Assembly (NCBI GenBank): GCA_026418935.1
Contig: JAOAAJ010000073.1
Coordinates: 1-64,000 of the forward strand
From: Caloramator sp.
Lineage (GTDB): Bacteria > Bacillota > Clostridia > Clostridiales > Caloramatoraceae
Direction: 5' to 3'
Length of the DNA stretch: 64,000 nucleotides
Shown here: one piece after another, positions 1 to 10,118 of the stretch
How the letters are laid out: every line of letters begins with the position of its first letter
Numbering within the stretch: position 1 is the stretch's first letter
Notes under the pieces: generated by a model
The model's database searches: none
The model's input: only the letters and a program-made list of their open reading frames with translations
Told to the model about the DNA's origin: nothing
Translations under genes and position numbers: made by a program

Positions 1-19
1 AGATGTGTATAAGAGACAG
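1..19 (+). other. Tn5 mosaic end / Nextera adapter sequence (library artefact at contig edge)
   Basis: First 19 nt are AGATGTGTATAAGAGACAG, identical to the Tn5 mosaic end used in tagmentation libraries. Confidence 0.95.
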
Positions 20-724
20 AAATTAGAGGCAGAATGTGAGATATACACAGATGTTGATGGTATATATAGTGTTGATCCACGTCTTTATAGGGATGCAAAG
101 AAGATTGAAAATATAAGTTATGAAGAGATGCTTGAACTTTCAAGCCTTGGAGCTCAGGTTATGCATTCAAGGTCTGTGGAACTTGGGCAAAAATACAATA
201 TACCCATTTATGTTGGACTTAGCTGTAGTGATATTAAGGGAACGTATATAAGGGAGGTAGAAGATATGGAAACTAAACCAGTAACAGGACTTGCAGTTTC
301 TGATGAGGATGTGTCAATAACTTTGATTGATATTGATTATGATATATGCACCCTTTCAAGTATATTTGAAGCCATTGCAGCAAGAAAGATTAATGTAGAT
401 ATGATAAGCCAAACAGCACCCCAAAATGGAAGTGTAAATATATCCTTTACTATACCAAAGGCAGATTTAAATGAATGTTTAGAGGTCATTAGAGTATATA
501 CAATGAAAAAACCTATTATAGATGAGAATATAACAAAATTTTCAATTGTAGGTATTGGAATGAAAACAACATCAGGTGTTGCAGCAAGGCTGTTTAAGGT
601 GTTTAAGGATAACAATATTCAGGTTAAAATGATTACTACATCAGAGATAAGAATTACTTGTACTATAAATAGAGAAGATAAATTAAAGGCAGTTGAACTT
701 GTTGCAAAGGAATTTAATCTATAA
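20..724 (+). CDS. Aspartate kinase, C-terminal part with ACT domains (5' truncated)
   Basis: CEIYTDVDGIYSVDPR and two ACT-like repeats (ALAVSDEDVSITLI..., FSIVGIGMKTTSGVAARLF); the ORF-track start MYKRQ is adapter-derived. Confidence 0.9.
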   Translation, partial: KLEAECEIYTDVDGIYSVDPRLYRDAKKIENISYEEMLELSSLGAQVMHSRSVELGQKYNIPIYVGLSCSDIKGTYIREVEDMETKPVTGLAVSDEDVSITLIDIDYDICTLSSIFEAIAARKINVDMISQTAPQNGSVNISFTIPKADLNECLEVIRVYTMKKPIIDENITKFSIVGIGMKTTSGVAARLFKVFKDNNIQVKMITTSEIRITCTINREDKLKAVELVAKEFNL

Positions 725-735
725 GATATGCAGAT

Positions 736-768
736 ACTATAGAAAGAAAAACTTTCTATAGTTTTTTT
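736..768 (+). terminator. Rho-independent terminator after aspartokinase
   Basis: ACTATAGAAAG-aaaaa-CTTTCTATAGT followed by T-run. Confidence 0.85.
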
Positions 769-871
769 ATTTCAGAAAAAGAAATCTATAATTTTATGTT
801 TTTCTAAATTTTAACCTAAGGTTAACAAACATTTATAATTTTTTGTTGCAAAAGTCATATAAAAGTATTAT

Positions 872-893
872 TATATGATTAAAGAATCATATA
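872..893. promoter_or_regulatory. Perfect inverted repeat, candidate ArsR operator
   Basis: TATATGATT-aaag-AATCATATA immediately upstream of the thioredoxin-arsR-acr3 operon. Confidence 0.5.
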
Positions 894-914
894 CTTAATA
901 TGGAAGGTGATTTT

Positions 915-1226
915 ATGAAATTACAGGAAATAAATAAGATAAACTTTGAAGGAATGGAAAACAGCATAACTGGAGTATTAGAACTTTATACAACTACTTG
1001 TCCAGTTTGTGTACAATTGAAGCCAGTACTTGAGGAAGTAGCAAAGGAAATAGAAAATGTTAATTTTTATACAATCAATGCACAGGAGAATATGTCAGTT
1101 GCAAGAAAGTTTAAGGTTATGAGTGTACCTACTACACTTATTTTAAAAAACGGTGAGGTTGTAGAAAAAATAGTGGGATTTAAAAATAAAGAAGATTTAA
1201 AACAAATAGTACAAAAACATTTTTAG
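915..1226 (+). CDS. Thioredoxin family protein (CPVC active site)
   Basis: Thioredoxin fold pattern, TTCPVCVQLKPVLEEVA, VMSVPTTLIL; SD GGAAGGTGA places start at 915. Confidence 0.85.
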   Translation: MKLQEINKINFEGMENSITGVLELYTTTCPVCVQLKPVLEEVAKEIENVNFYTINAQENMSVARKFKVMSVPTTLILKNGEVVEKIVGFKNKEDLKQIVQKHF

Positions 1227-1234
1227 GTGATGAT

Positions 1235-1600
1235 ATGGAGTTAGTAAATGTTTTAAAGGCTCTTTCAGATGAAACAAGATTAAGGATAATAAATCTTCTT
1301 ATGGTGAAAGAACTTTGTGTATGTGAACTTGAGGTGCTTCTTGGACTTAATCAGTCCAACGCCTCAAGGCATCTAAATAAACTTTCTTCTGCTGGCATTT
1401 TAAAGAGCTATAAAAAGGGACAGTATGTATACTATTTTATAAACTCTGATTTTATAGAAAAATACCAAAGTTTATATGAAACTCTTAGACAAAATTTTAA
1501 CAAATATGATATACTACAAAACGATATAAATAATTTAAACAAATATATTTTAAGTGGTATATCATGTGAAGATTTAAAGGAAGGTAAATTAAAATTTTAA
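1235..1600 (+). CDS. arsR: ArsR/SmtB family transcriptional regulator
   Basis: LSDETRLRIINLLMVKELCVCELEVLLGLNQSNASRHLNKL winged-helix with ELCVCEL metal-binding motif. Confidence 0.93.
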   Translation: MELVNVLKALSDETRLRIINLLMVKELCVCELEVLLGLNQSNASRHLNKLSSAGILKSYKKGQYVYYFINSDFIEKYQSLYETLRQNFNKYDILQNDINNLNKYILSGISCEDLKEGKLKF

Positions 1601-1613
1601 GGGAGGTAAGTTT

Positions 1614-2654
1614 ATGGAAAAGAAAAAGGGATTAGGATTTTTTGAAAGGTATTTATCTATTTGGGTTGCCTTATGCATAGTTGTTGGTATTTTAATAGGT
1701 AAATATATTCCTATAATACCAAAAACATTAAGCAGATTTGAGTACGCCAATGTTTCAATTCCTGTGGCAATTTTAATATGGCTTATGATTTATCCAATGA
1801 TGCTTAAAATTGATTTTTCAAGTATAGTAAATGCTACTAAAAAACCAAAGGGACTTATAGTTACTTGTGTTACAAACTGGTTAATAAAGCCATTTACAAT
1901 GTACTTATTTGCATACTTTTTTATAAGAATAGTTTTTAATAAATTCATTCCAGACAACCTTGCTACAGAATATATAGCAGGAGCAGTTCTTCTTGGTGCA
2001 GCACCTTGTACAGCGATGGTTTTTGTATGGAGTTATTTGACTGATGGAGATGCAGGATATACACTTGTACAAGTTGCAGTAAATGATTTAATAATACTTG
2101 TTGCATTTACACCAATTGTTGCATTTTTACTTGGTGTAAGCAATGTTAAAGTACCATATAATACTCTATTTCTATCAACTATTTTATTTGTTGTAATACC
2201 ACTTACTTTTGGCTACTTAACAAGAAGAAGTGTAATTAAAAATAAAGGACTTGACTATTTTGAAAATGTATTTTTAAAGAAGTTTAATAACGTAACAATA
2301 GCTGGACTGCTATTAACCTTAATTATAATATTCTCCTTCCAAGGAGAAATAATAATAAATAATCCTTTCCACATTATTTTAATAGCAGTACCACTTACAA
2401 TTCAAACCTTCTTTATATTTGGATTTGCATATGCTTGGGCAAAGATATGGAAGCTTCCACACAATATTGCAGCACCAGCATCTTTAATTGGTGCAAGTAA
2501 TTTCTTTGAACTTGCTGTTGCAGTTGCAATATCACTTTTTGGTTTAAAATCAGGAGCAGCTCTTGCAACTGTTGTTGGGGTTTTAACAGAAGTTCCAATA
2601 ATGTTAACTCTTGTTAGAATTGCCAACAATACAAGGCATTGGTTTAATAAATAA
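1614..2654 (+). CDS. ACR3-family arsenite efflux transporter
   Basis: 10-TM protein with GAAPCTAMVFVWSYLTDGD motif typical of Acr3. Confidence 0.95.
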   Translation: MEKKKGLGFFERYLSIWVALCIVVGILIGKYIPIIPKTLSRFEYANVSIPVAILIWLMIYPMMLKIDFSSIVNATKKPKGLIVTCVTNWLIKPFTMYLFAYFFIRIVFNKFIPDNLATEYIAGAVLLGAAPCTAMVFVWSYLTDGDAGYTLVQVAVNDLIILVAFTPIVAFLLGVSNVKVPYNTLFLSTILFVVIPLTFGYLTRRSVIKNKGLDYFENVFLKKFNNVTIAGLLLTLIIIFSFQGEIIINNPFHIILIAVPLTIQTFFIFGFAYAWAKIWKLPHNIAAPASLIGASNFFELAVAVAISLFGLKSGAALATVVGVLTEVPIMLTLVRIANNTRHWFNK

Positions 2655-2663
2655 TGTATAGAA

Positions 2664-2697
2664 AGTCCAATTAGTTATATTAGCTAATTGGACTTTT
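2664..2697 (+). terminator. Terminator after acr3
   Basis: AGTCCAATTAG...CTAATTGGACT then TTTT. Confidence 0.8.
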
Positions 2698-2783
2698 GTT
2701 ATTAAAAGTAAAACGCATATGTGAATATGATAAAAACAATAAATTGGAAAATAGATTAAAGCATAGTATAAAAATGATATTAA

Positions 2784-2812
2784 TTGACTTTAATATTTAA
2801 TTATTTTATAAT
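2784..2812 (+). promoter_or_regulatory. Sigma-A-type promoter
   Basis: TTGACT-17 nt-TATAAT upstream of 2845 ORF. Confidence 0.7.
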
Positions 2813-2844
2813 ATAGTTATAAAATATCGAAGGGAGATGTTTCT

Positions 2845-3084
2845 ATGCAAATTAAAATACTTGGTTCAGGTTGTGCAAATTGCAAAAAGCTTGAGGCAAA
2901 TGCAAAAGAAGCTGTAAAGGAACTTGGAGTTGAAGCAGAAGTTATTAAGGTTGAGGATTTTAAAGATATAATGAAGTATGGAGTTATGAGAACTCCTGCT
3001 ATAGTAATAAATGAAAAGGTTAAGATGTTTGGTAAGGTTTGTACAGTTGAAGAAATAAAGAACTATATAAAGGATGAGATGTAA
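2845..3084 (+). CDS. Thioredoxin family protein (redox-active disulfide type)
   Basis: MQIKILGSGCANCKKLEANAKEAVKELG; MRTPAIVINEKVK. Confidence 0.88.
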   Translation: MQIKILGSGCANCKKLEANAKEAVKELGVEAEVIKVEDFKDIMKYGVMRTPAIVINEKVKMFGKVCTVEEIKNYIKDEM

Positions 3085-3155
3085 AAAATATGTTAAAATT
3101 ATAACTTTTCAAAATATATTGAAATTGATTCTGCTATTTTGGTAAAATAAAAATA

Positions 3156-4752
<1,597 letters not shown>

Positions 4753-4800
4753 TTGATTTTTAATCTAATATATGGTAAAATATAATAAATAGAATATTTT

Positions 4801-4867
4801 GGCGAGAGTTGAGAGCCGTGAAAATAGGCCACATAGGTGGTCCTGTTTTCACGGCTTAATTTTTTAA
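4801..4867 (+). promoter_or_regulatory. Leader hairpin, second candidate GlpP antitermination target
   Basis: GGCGAGAGTTGAGAGCC then GCCGTGAAAA...TTTTCACGGC and T-rich tail; conserved 5' motif shared with 3156 leader. Confidence 0.55.
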
Positions 4868-4881
4868 GGGGAGGTTTTTAT

Positions 4882-6306
4882 ATGTATGATGTGGCAGTTA
4901 TTGGTGCAGGTATAGTTGGGACAAGTATAGCAAGGGAATTATCAAGATATGACCTAAATGTAGTAGTTATTGAAAAAAGTAGTGATATAGCAAATGGTTC
5001 TACTAAGGCAAATAGTGGAATAGTACACGCTGGCTATGATGCAAAGGAAGGAACCTTAAAGGCTAAATTTAATGTTTTAGGAAGTGAGATGTACGAGAGG
5101 ATATGTAGGGAATTAGATGTTCCCTATAGGAGAAATGGTTCTTTGGTACTTGCCTTTAATGATGAGGATATGAAGCATATAGAGATGCTTTATAAAAGAG
5201 GATTAACAAATGGAGTTAAAGAGCTTGAGGTGATAGATAAAAATAAGGTTTTATCTTTAGAGCCAAACCTTCAAGACAACGTAGTAGGTGCTCTTTATGC
5301 AAAAACAGGAGCAATAGTATCCCCCTTTGAACTTGCTATTGCCCTTGCAGAAAATGCAAATCAAAATGGTGTAGAGTTTATGCTTACAACCAAAGTTATT
5401 AAGGTTTATAAGGAGAAGGATATATTTGTAATAGAAACAAATAAGGGGACAGTAGAGTCCAGATATTTAGTTAATGCTGCAGGACTTTTTGCAGATGATA
5501 TAAATGATATGCTTGGAGGAGAAAAGTTTAGGATAATACCAAGAAGAGGGGAATATTGCTTATTTGATAAAGCTGTAGGAGGAATAGTTACAAGAACTAT
5601 ATTCCAAACACCTACAAATAAGGGAAAGGGAATATTAGTATCTCCAACTGTACACGGTAACTTATTTGTTGGTCCAAATGCGGTTGAGATGGATAGAAAA
5701 GATGATGTTTCAACAACAAAGGAAGGGCTTGATGAGGTATTAAAGGGAGGAAGTAGGAGTGTTAAAGGATTAAATGCAAGGGATATAATAACATCCTTTA
5801 CAGGTATAAGAGCAACACCAGATAAGAGGGATTTTATAATAAATATACCAACTAAAAATGCAGTTAATGCAGCAGGAATAGAATCACCAGGCCTTACTGC
5901 ATCTGTTGCAATTGCTCCATATGTAGTATCACTTCTTGAGGAACAGGGACTTAGGTTGATAAAGAAGGAGAATTTTATAGCAACAAGGCAAAATACAAAA
6001 TTGTTTATAAATATGTCGGAGGATGAAAAGAGGGAAGTATTAAGTAAAAATCCAATGTATGGAAGGATAATCTGTAGATGTGAGCACATCACAGAGGGAG
6101 ATATAGTAAGTGCCATAAGAAGACCTCTTGGAGCAAGAAGTGTAGATGGTGTTAAAAGAAGGGTAAGAGCTGGAATGGGAAGATGTCAAGGAGGCTTCTG
6201 TATGCCAAGGGTTGTGGAAATACTTGCAAGGGAACTTAATATACCTTTAACTGAAGTAAAAAAATCTGATGAGGGTAGCTTTATTTTGACAGGTAAGACA
6301 AAGTGA
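4882..6306 (+). CDS. NAD(P)/FAD-dependent oxidoreductase, anaerobic glycerol-3-phosphate dehydrogenase (GlpA-like) with BFD-like [2Fe-2S] domain
   Basis: DVAVIGAGIVGTSIARELSRYDLNVVVIEK; C-terminal CRCEHITEGDIVSAIRR...GMGRCQGGFC. Confidence 0.9.
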   Translation: MYDVAVIGAGIVGTSIARELSRYDLNVVVIEKSSDIANGSTKANSGIVHAGYDAKEGTLKAKFNVLGSEMYERICRELDVPYRRNGSLVLAFNDEDMKHIEMLYKRGLTNGVKELEVIDKNKVLSLEPNLQDNVVGALYAKTGAIVSPFELAIALAENANQNGVEFMLTTKVIKVYKEKDIFVIETNKGTVESRYLVNAAGLFADDINDMLGGEKFRIIPRRGEYCLFDKAVGGIVTRTIFQTPTNKGKGILVSPTVHGNLFVGPNAVEMDRKDDVSTTKEGLDEVLKGGSRSVKGLNARDIITSFTGIRATPDKRDFIINIPTKNAVNAAGIESPGLTASVAIAPYVVSLLEEQGLRLIKKENFIATRQNTKLFINMSEDEKREVLSKNPMYGRIICRCEHITEGDIVSAIRRPLGARSVDGVKRRVRAGMGRCQGGFCMPRVVEILARELNIPLTEVKKSDEGSFILTGKTK

Positions 6307-6320
6307 TGGGAGGAGAAAAG

Positions 6321-7583
6321 ATGAAGAAGGATTTGGTTATAATAGGTGGTGGGCCTGCAGGGCTTGCGGCAGCAATTGAGGCAAAGAAAAATGGAATAGA
6401 TGATATATTAATATTAGAGAGGGATAAAAGGCTTGGTGGCATACTTCAACAGTGTATACACAATGGATTTGGGCTTCATATATTTAAAGAACAGCTTACG
6501 GGACCAGAATATGCCCAAAGGTTTATAGATGAAGTAGAAAAGTTAGGAATTGAATATAAGCTTGATACTATGGTGCTGAATTTATCAGAGAATAAACATA
6601 TTACAGCACTAAACCCAAGGGATGGAATTATTGAAATAGATGCAAAGGCAGTAATACTTGCTATGGGATGCAGGGAGAGAACAAGGGGAGCTTTAAATAT
6701 ACCAGGAAGTAGACCAGCTGGGGTATTTACTGCAGGTGCAGCCCAAAGATTTGTGAATATGGAAGGGTATATGGTAGGGAAAAAGGTTGTAATTTTAGGG
6801 TCAGGTGATATTGGGCTTATAATGGCAAGAAGAATGACGCTTGAAGGTGCAGAGGTTAAGATGGTTGTAGAACTTATGCCATACTCAACAGGGCTTAAAA
6901 GAAATATTGTTCAGTGTCTTGAGGATTTTGATATACCTCTTTTATTTAACCATACTGTTATAAAGATTCACGGCAGGGAAAGAGTAGAGGGAGTTACAAT
7001 TGCAGCAGTAGATGAAAATAGAAGACCTATTGAGGGAACTGAACAGTATGTAGAGTGCGATACACTTTTATTATCTGTTGGGTTGATACCAGAGAATGAG
7101 CTATCAAGGGAGGCAAATATAAAAATAAATTTTATAACTTCGGGTGCCTATGTAAATGAGCTTATGGAGACAAGTGTAGATGGAATTTTTGCCTGCGGAA
7201 ATGTTGTTCACGTTCACGATTTAGTAGATTATGTTACAGAGGAGAGCTATCTTGCAGGATATGGTGCTGCAAAATATATAAAGGGAGAATATATTAAGGA
7301 TGAAACTGGATTTAATACAAAGACAGGTTTTGGAATAAGATATGTAGTTCCAAATAGAATAAATCCGAAGAATGTTAAGGACAAAGTAAACTTCTATATG
7401 AGGGTAAATGATGTATATCATAATGTTGATTTAGTTGTAAGAGATGGAGAAAGAATTGTTTATAAAGCAAGGAGAAATCACGTTTCACCTGGAGAAATGG
7501 AAAATGTAAAGCTTTCAAAGGAAGTTTTAGAAAAGGTGGAAGGTAGTGAGCTTGTATTTGCTTTAGAGGAGGTGGCAAAATGA
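6321..7583 (+). CDS. NAD(P)/FAD-dependent oxidoreductase (GlpB-like partner)
   Basis: MKKDLVIIGGGPAGLAAAIEAKKNG; VVILGSGDIGLIMARR; GIFACGNV. Confidence 0.88.
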   Translation: MKKDLVIIGGGPAGLAAAIEAKKNGIDDILILERDKRLGGILQQCIHNGFGLHIFKEQLTGPEYAQRFIDEVEKLGIEYKLDTMVLNLSENKHITALNPRDGIIEIDAKAVILAMGCRERTRGALNIPGSRPAGVFTAGAAQRFVNMEGYMVGKKVVILGSGDIGLIMARRMTLEGAEVKMVVELMPYSTGLKRNIVQCLEDFDIPLLFNHTVIKIHGRERVEGVTIAAVDENRRPIEGTEQYVECDTLLLSVGLIPENELSREANIKINFITSGAYVNELMETSVDGIFACGNVVHVHDLVDYVTEESYLAGYGAAKYIKGEYIKDETGFNTKTGFGIRYVVPNRINPKNVKDKVNFYMRVNDVYHNVDLVVRDGERIVYKARRNHVSPGEMENVKLSKEVLEKVEGSELVFALEEVAK

Positions 7584-7942
7584 TAAGGAAGATGACCTGT
7601 ATAAGCTGCCCCTTGGGATGCCAGCTTGAAGTTGAAGTTGATGAAAATATAAAAGTATCAGGGAACAAATGCAAAAGAGGAGAAGAGTATGCAAAGAATG
7701 AAATAACAAATCCAAAAAGAATTATAACTTCAACTATAAAGGTTTTAGGAGGAGATAGACCTCTTGTTTCAGTAAAAACAGATAAAGAGGTACCAAAGAG
7801 CCTGATATTTGAGATAATGAAGGAGATAAATAAAGTAGAGGTTGTAGCACCAATTGAAATTGGGGATGTTATTATAGAGGATGTTTTAGGAACAGGTGCT
7901 AATGTTGTGGCAACATCTAAGGTATTAAGAAATGGAGCTTAA
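7580..7942 (+). CDS. DUF1667 domain-containing protein
   Basis: MTCISCPLGCQLEV...SGNKCKRGEEYAKNEITNPKRIITST; 4-nt overlap with upstream gene. Confidence 0.88.
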   Translation: MIRKMTCISCPLGCQLEVEVDENIKVSGNKCKRGEEYAKNEITNPKRIITSTIKVLGGDRPLVSVKTDKEVPKSLIFEIMKEINKVEVVAPIEIGDVIIEDVLGTGANVVATSKVLRNGA

Positions 7943-7959
7943 AAGGCTCCATTTCTTAA
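7925..7959. terminator. Bidirectional hairpin between convergent genes
   Basis: TTAAGAAATGGAGC-ttaaaag-GCTCCATTTCTTAA. Confidence 0.7.
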
Positions 7960-8756
7960 TATAAATTATCGTTTATAACTTTAGGCTGAAGATAAAACCA
8001 AAAACCACCAAAACCTGAAACACCATTTTTACTTGCCATTGCAGTTATTTTAACAGAATGTTTTTCAGTAACTACTATTGGTATGAAGAAATTTTGAGTA
8101 AAGTTTACACTATTTATACCTATTATATCTGTTATAAATAAAATGTTATTTCCTCCATTTATTTGTTCAAAGTTTTTATAAACACATAAATAAAACTTAC
8201 AATAACCTCCATTGGATGAAACTGTAAGTTGGTTTATAAGCATAGTATATCCTTTAGGAACGTGCGCTACAGCTTTAAAGGATTGATTAAATCCTGCATT
8301 TATGGTTGAAAAGGTTTGAGAGCCTGTAGGATTTTGAAGTGTTATATTACCAGAAGCTGAGCCATTTGAACCAACCTGAATTACATAGAAGGCTTCAATA
8401 TGACATATATCCTGTGCATTTAAATTTACTGGGGTTGTACCATTTAATTGAACTATTTCTGATTTCAAATCCCAATTTTCATTTAAATAAACAATTCTCA
8501 CTTTTTGTGCACCAGTTCCATTTATACTATCATTATTACTGGTAGAAACAACCCTTGCACCAGTTGGCCCTTGAGGTGGACTTGAACCATCATCTAATGT
8601 TTGCATTTGTGTTTGACTTATATTGTTTTTTTCACCATATCTATAACCAGCAAGGTATCCTTTCACTTGCCCATTTACTATTGCAGTTGTAATATTAGTT
8701 GAAACAACTGAAAGTTTAGAATCGTAAAAATCACAAGGCCAATTTATATTTGTCAT
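7956..8756 (-). CDS. Hypothetical protein resembling phage structural/virion proteins
   Basis: NNDSINGTGAQKVRIVYLNENWDLKSEIVQLNGTTPVNL resembles a motif recurrent in phage virion proteins; beta-rich remainder. Confidence 0.55.
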   Translation of the reverse strand: MTNINWPCDFYDSKLSVVSTNITTAIVNGQVKGYLAGYRYGEKNNISQTQMQTLDDGSSPPQGPTGARVVSTSNNDSINGTGAQKVRIVYLNENWDLKSEIVQLNGTTPVNLNAQDICHIEAFYVIQVGSNGSASGNITLQNPTGSQTFSTINAGFNQSFKAVAHVPKGYTMLINQLTVSSNGGYCKFYLCVYKNFEQINGGNNILFITDIIGINSVNFTQNFFIPIVVTEKHSVKITAMASKNGVSGFGGFWFYLQPKVINDNLY

Positions 8757-8834
8757 TTTACTTTACCCCCTTTTGTATATTTATCTAATTTATAAAATGA
8801 AAAAAATTAAGTGTTTGTGAATAAAGTTTTATTA

Positions 8835-8866
8835 ACAAAAACGAGATAGCATTTTGCTATCTCGTA
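8835..8866 (-). terminator. Terminator of minus-strand FAD oxidoreductase
   Basis: ACGAGATAGCA-ttt-TGCTATCTCGT; T-run on minus strand. Confidence 0.75.
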
Positions 8867-10059
8867 AAGCTGTATAGATGTATATCTTTATGCACTTTAC
8901 CTTCTGCAATCATATCCCTTATTATTTGACCTGCAATTATTGAATACAGTATCCCGTTTGAGCCATATCCAAGTGCAAAATAGAAGTTTTTGAACTTTTG
9001 ATGCTGACCTATATATGGAAGCCCATCCTTTGTATCCCCAAATAGTCCGTGAAATTTAAACTCAACTTCAAAGTTAATGTTTGGAAACATTTGGCGAAGT
9101 TTTTCTTCAAGTTTTTTATACTTGTCTTCTATTATGATTTGTGGAGGATTGTTTAGTGCTATATCTTCTCCACCAATTATAATCCTATTGTCCTGTGTTG
9201 TTCTAAGGTAATTATAGGGGCTACAGTCGTTTCTTATTATACATCTATTGTACCATCCATCAAAATCATTTACAGGTTTTGTTGCTATAGTAAAGCTGGT
9301 GTTTAATGTTACTATATTTTGCTTTAATAAATTTTTAGCCTGATAACCTGTTGCAACAACTACCTTTTGTGCAGTTATTTTTTTATGTTTATCTGTGTAG
9401 AGTATGACTTTGTTGTTTTTATATTGATATTTTAATATAGCAGTATTTTCATATACTATAAGTCCCCTACTTTGGCTGTCCTTTATAAGTTCGTGGGCAA
9501 ATCTATAGGGGTCAATTTCAGCACCACCACATTTTGAGTATATTGCAGCCTCAATTGGGAAGGAGAATTTATCTTTAGCTGAGTTCTTATCTAAAAATTC
9601 AATATCAAAGTCTGCTGCCCTTCGTATTTTATACTCTTCTTTAAACTTTTGTACCTTTGCCTTATTCTGTGTAAAATATAGGCTCTCTCTTCTTGTAAAG
9701 TCGCATTTATCCTTTAGTGTTTTTACAATCCTTTCAATTTCATAAACAGCAGCTTCATTTGCTTTATAGGCCTTTAGGGCATTTACTATACCTATCTGCT
9801 TTTCCAGTTCTAAAACATCGTAGTCTACTTCATATTGGAGTATTGAGGTTGATGCACTTGTACTTCCATATCCTATTATGTTTTTGTCAACAAGTATTAT
9901 TTTTTTGCCTAAAAAAGAAAGATAATAACTTAAAATAGCACCAGTTACTCCTCCGCCTATGATTAAAATATCGCAGTCCTCGTTTTTACTTAGGTATGTA
10001 TATTTGTTTAAAACAGGATTTTTATTAGTCCAAATAGGATTATAGGAGACGAGTTTCAT
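8857..10059 (-). CDS. FAD-dependent oxidoreductase (DAO family)
   Basis: CDILIIGGGVTGAILSYYLSFLGKKIILVDKN; GGEDIALNNPPQ; FYFALGYGSNGILYS. Confidence 0.88.
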   Translation of the reverse strand: MKLVSYNPIWTNKNPVLNKYTYLSKNEDCDILIIGGGVTGAILSYYLSFLGKKIILVDKNIIGYGSTSASTSILQYEVDYDVLELEKQIGIVNALKAYKANEAAVYEIERIVKTLKDKCDFTRRESLYFTQNKAKVQKFKEEYKIRRAADFDIEFLDKNSAKDKFSFPIEAAIYSKCGGAEIDPYRFAHELIKDSQSRGLIVYENTAILKYQYKNNKVILYTDKHKKITAQKVVVATGYQAKNLLKQNIVTLNTSFTIATKPVNDFDGWYNRCIIRNDCSPYNYLRTTQDNRIIIGGEDIALNNPPQIIIEDKYKKLEEKLRQMFPNINFEVEFKFHGLFGDTKDGLPYIGQHQKFKNFYFALGYGSNGILYSIIAGQIIRDMIAEGKVHKDIHLYSFTR

Positions 10060-10118
10060 TGTATCAACTCCCTTCTCCTATATTTTTATACCTGTCATAT
10101 CAAATTATTCATTTTTGT

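Noticed and set aside
337-615. Minus-strand ORF of 92 aa
   Set aside because: Fully antisense to aspartokinase; hydrophobic composition typical of antisense translation of AT-rich coding DNA, with no SD.
5406-6116. 236-aa minus-strand ORF
   Set aside because: Antisense to the GlpA-like dehydrogenase, which has clear family motifs; no independent support.
7956-10059. Prophage remnant region
   Set aside because: Only one phage-like ORF; the neighbouring gene is an ordinary FAD oxidoreductase and no att repeats, integrase or terminase were seen.
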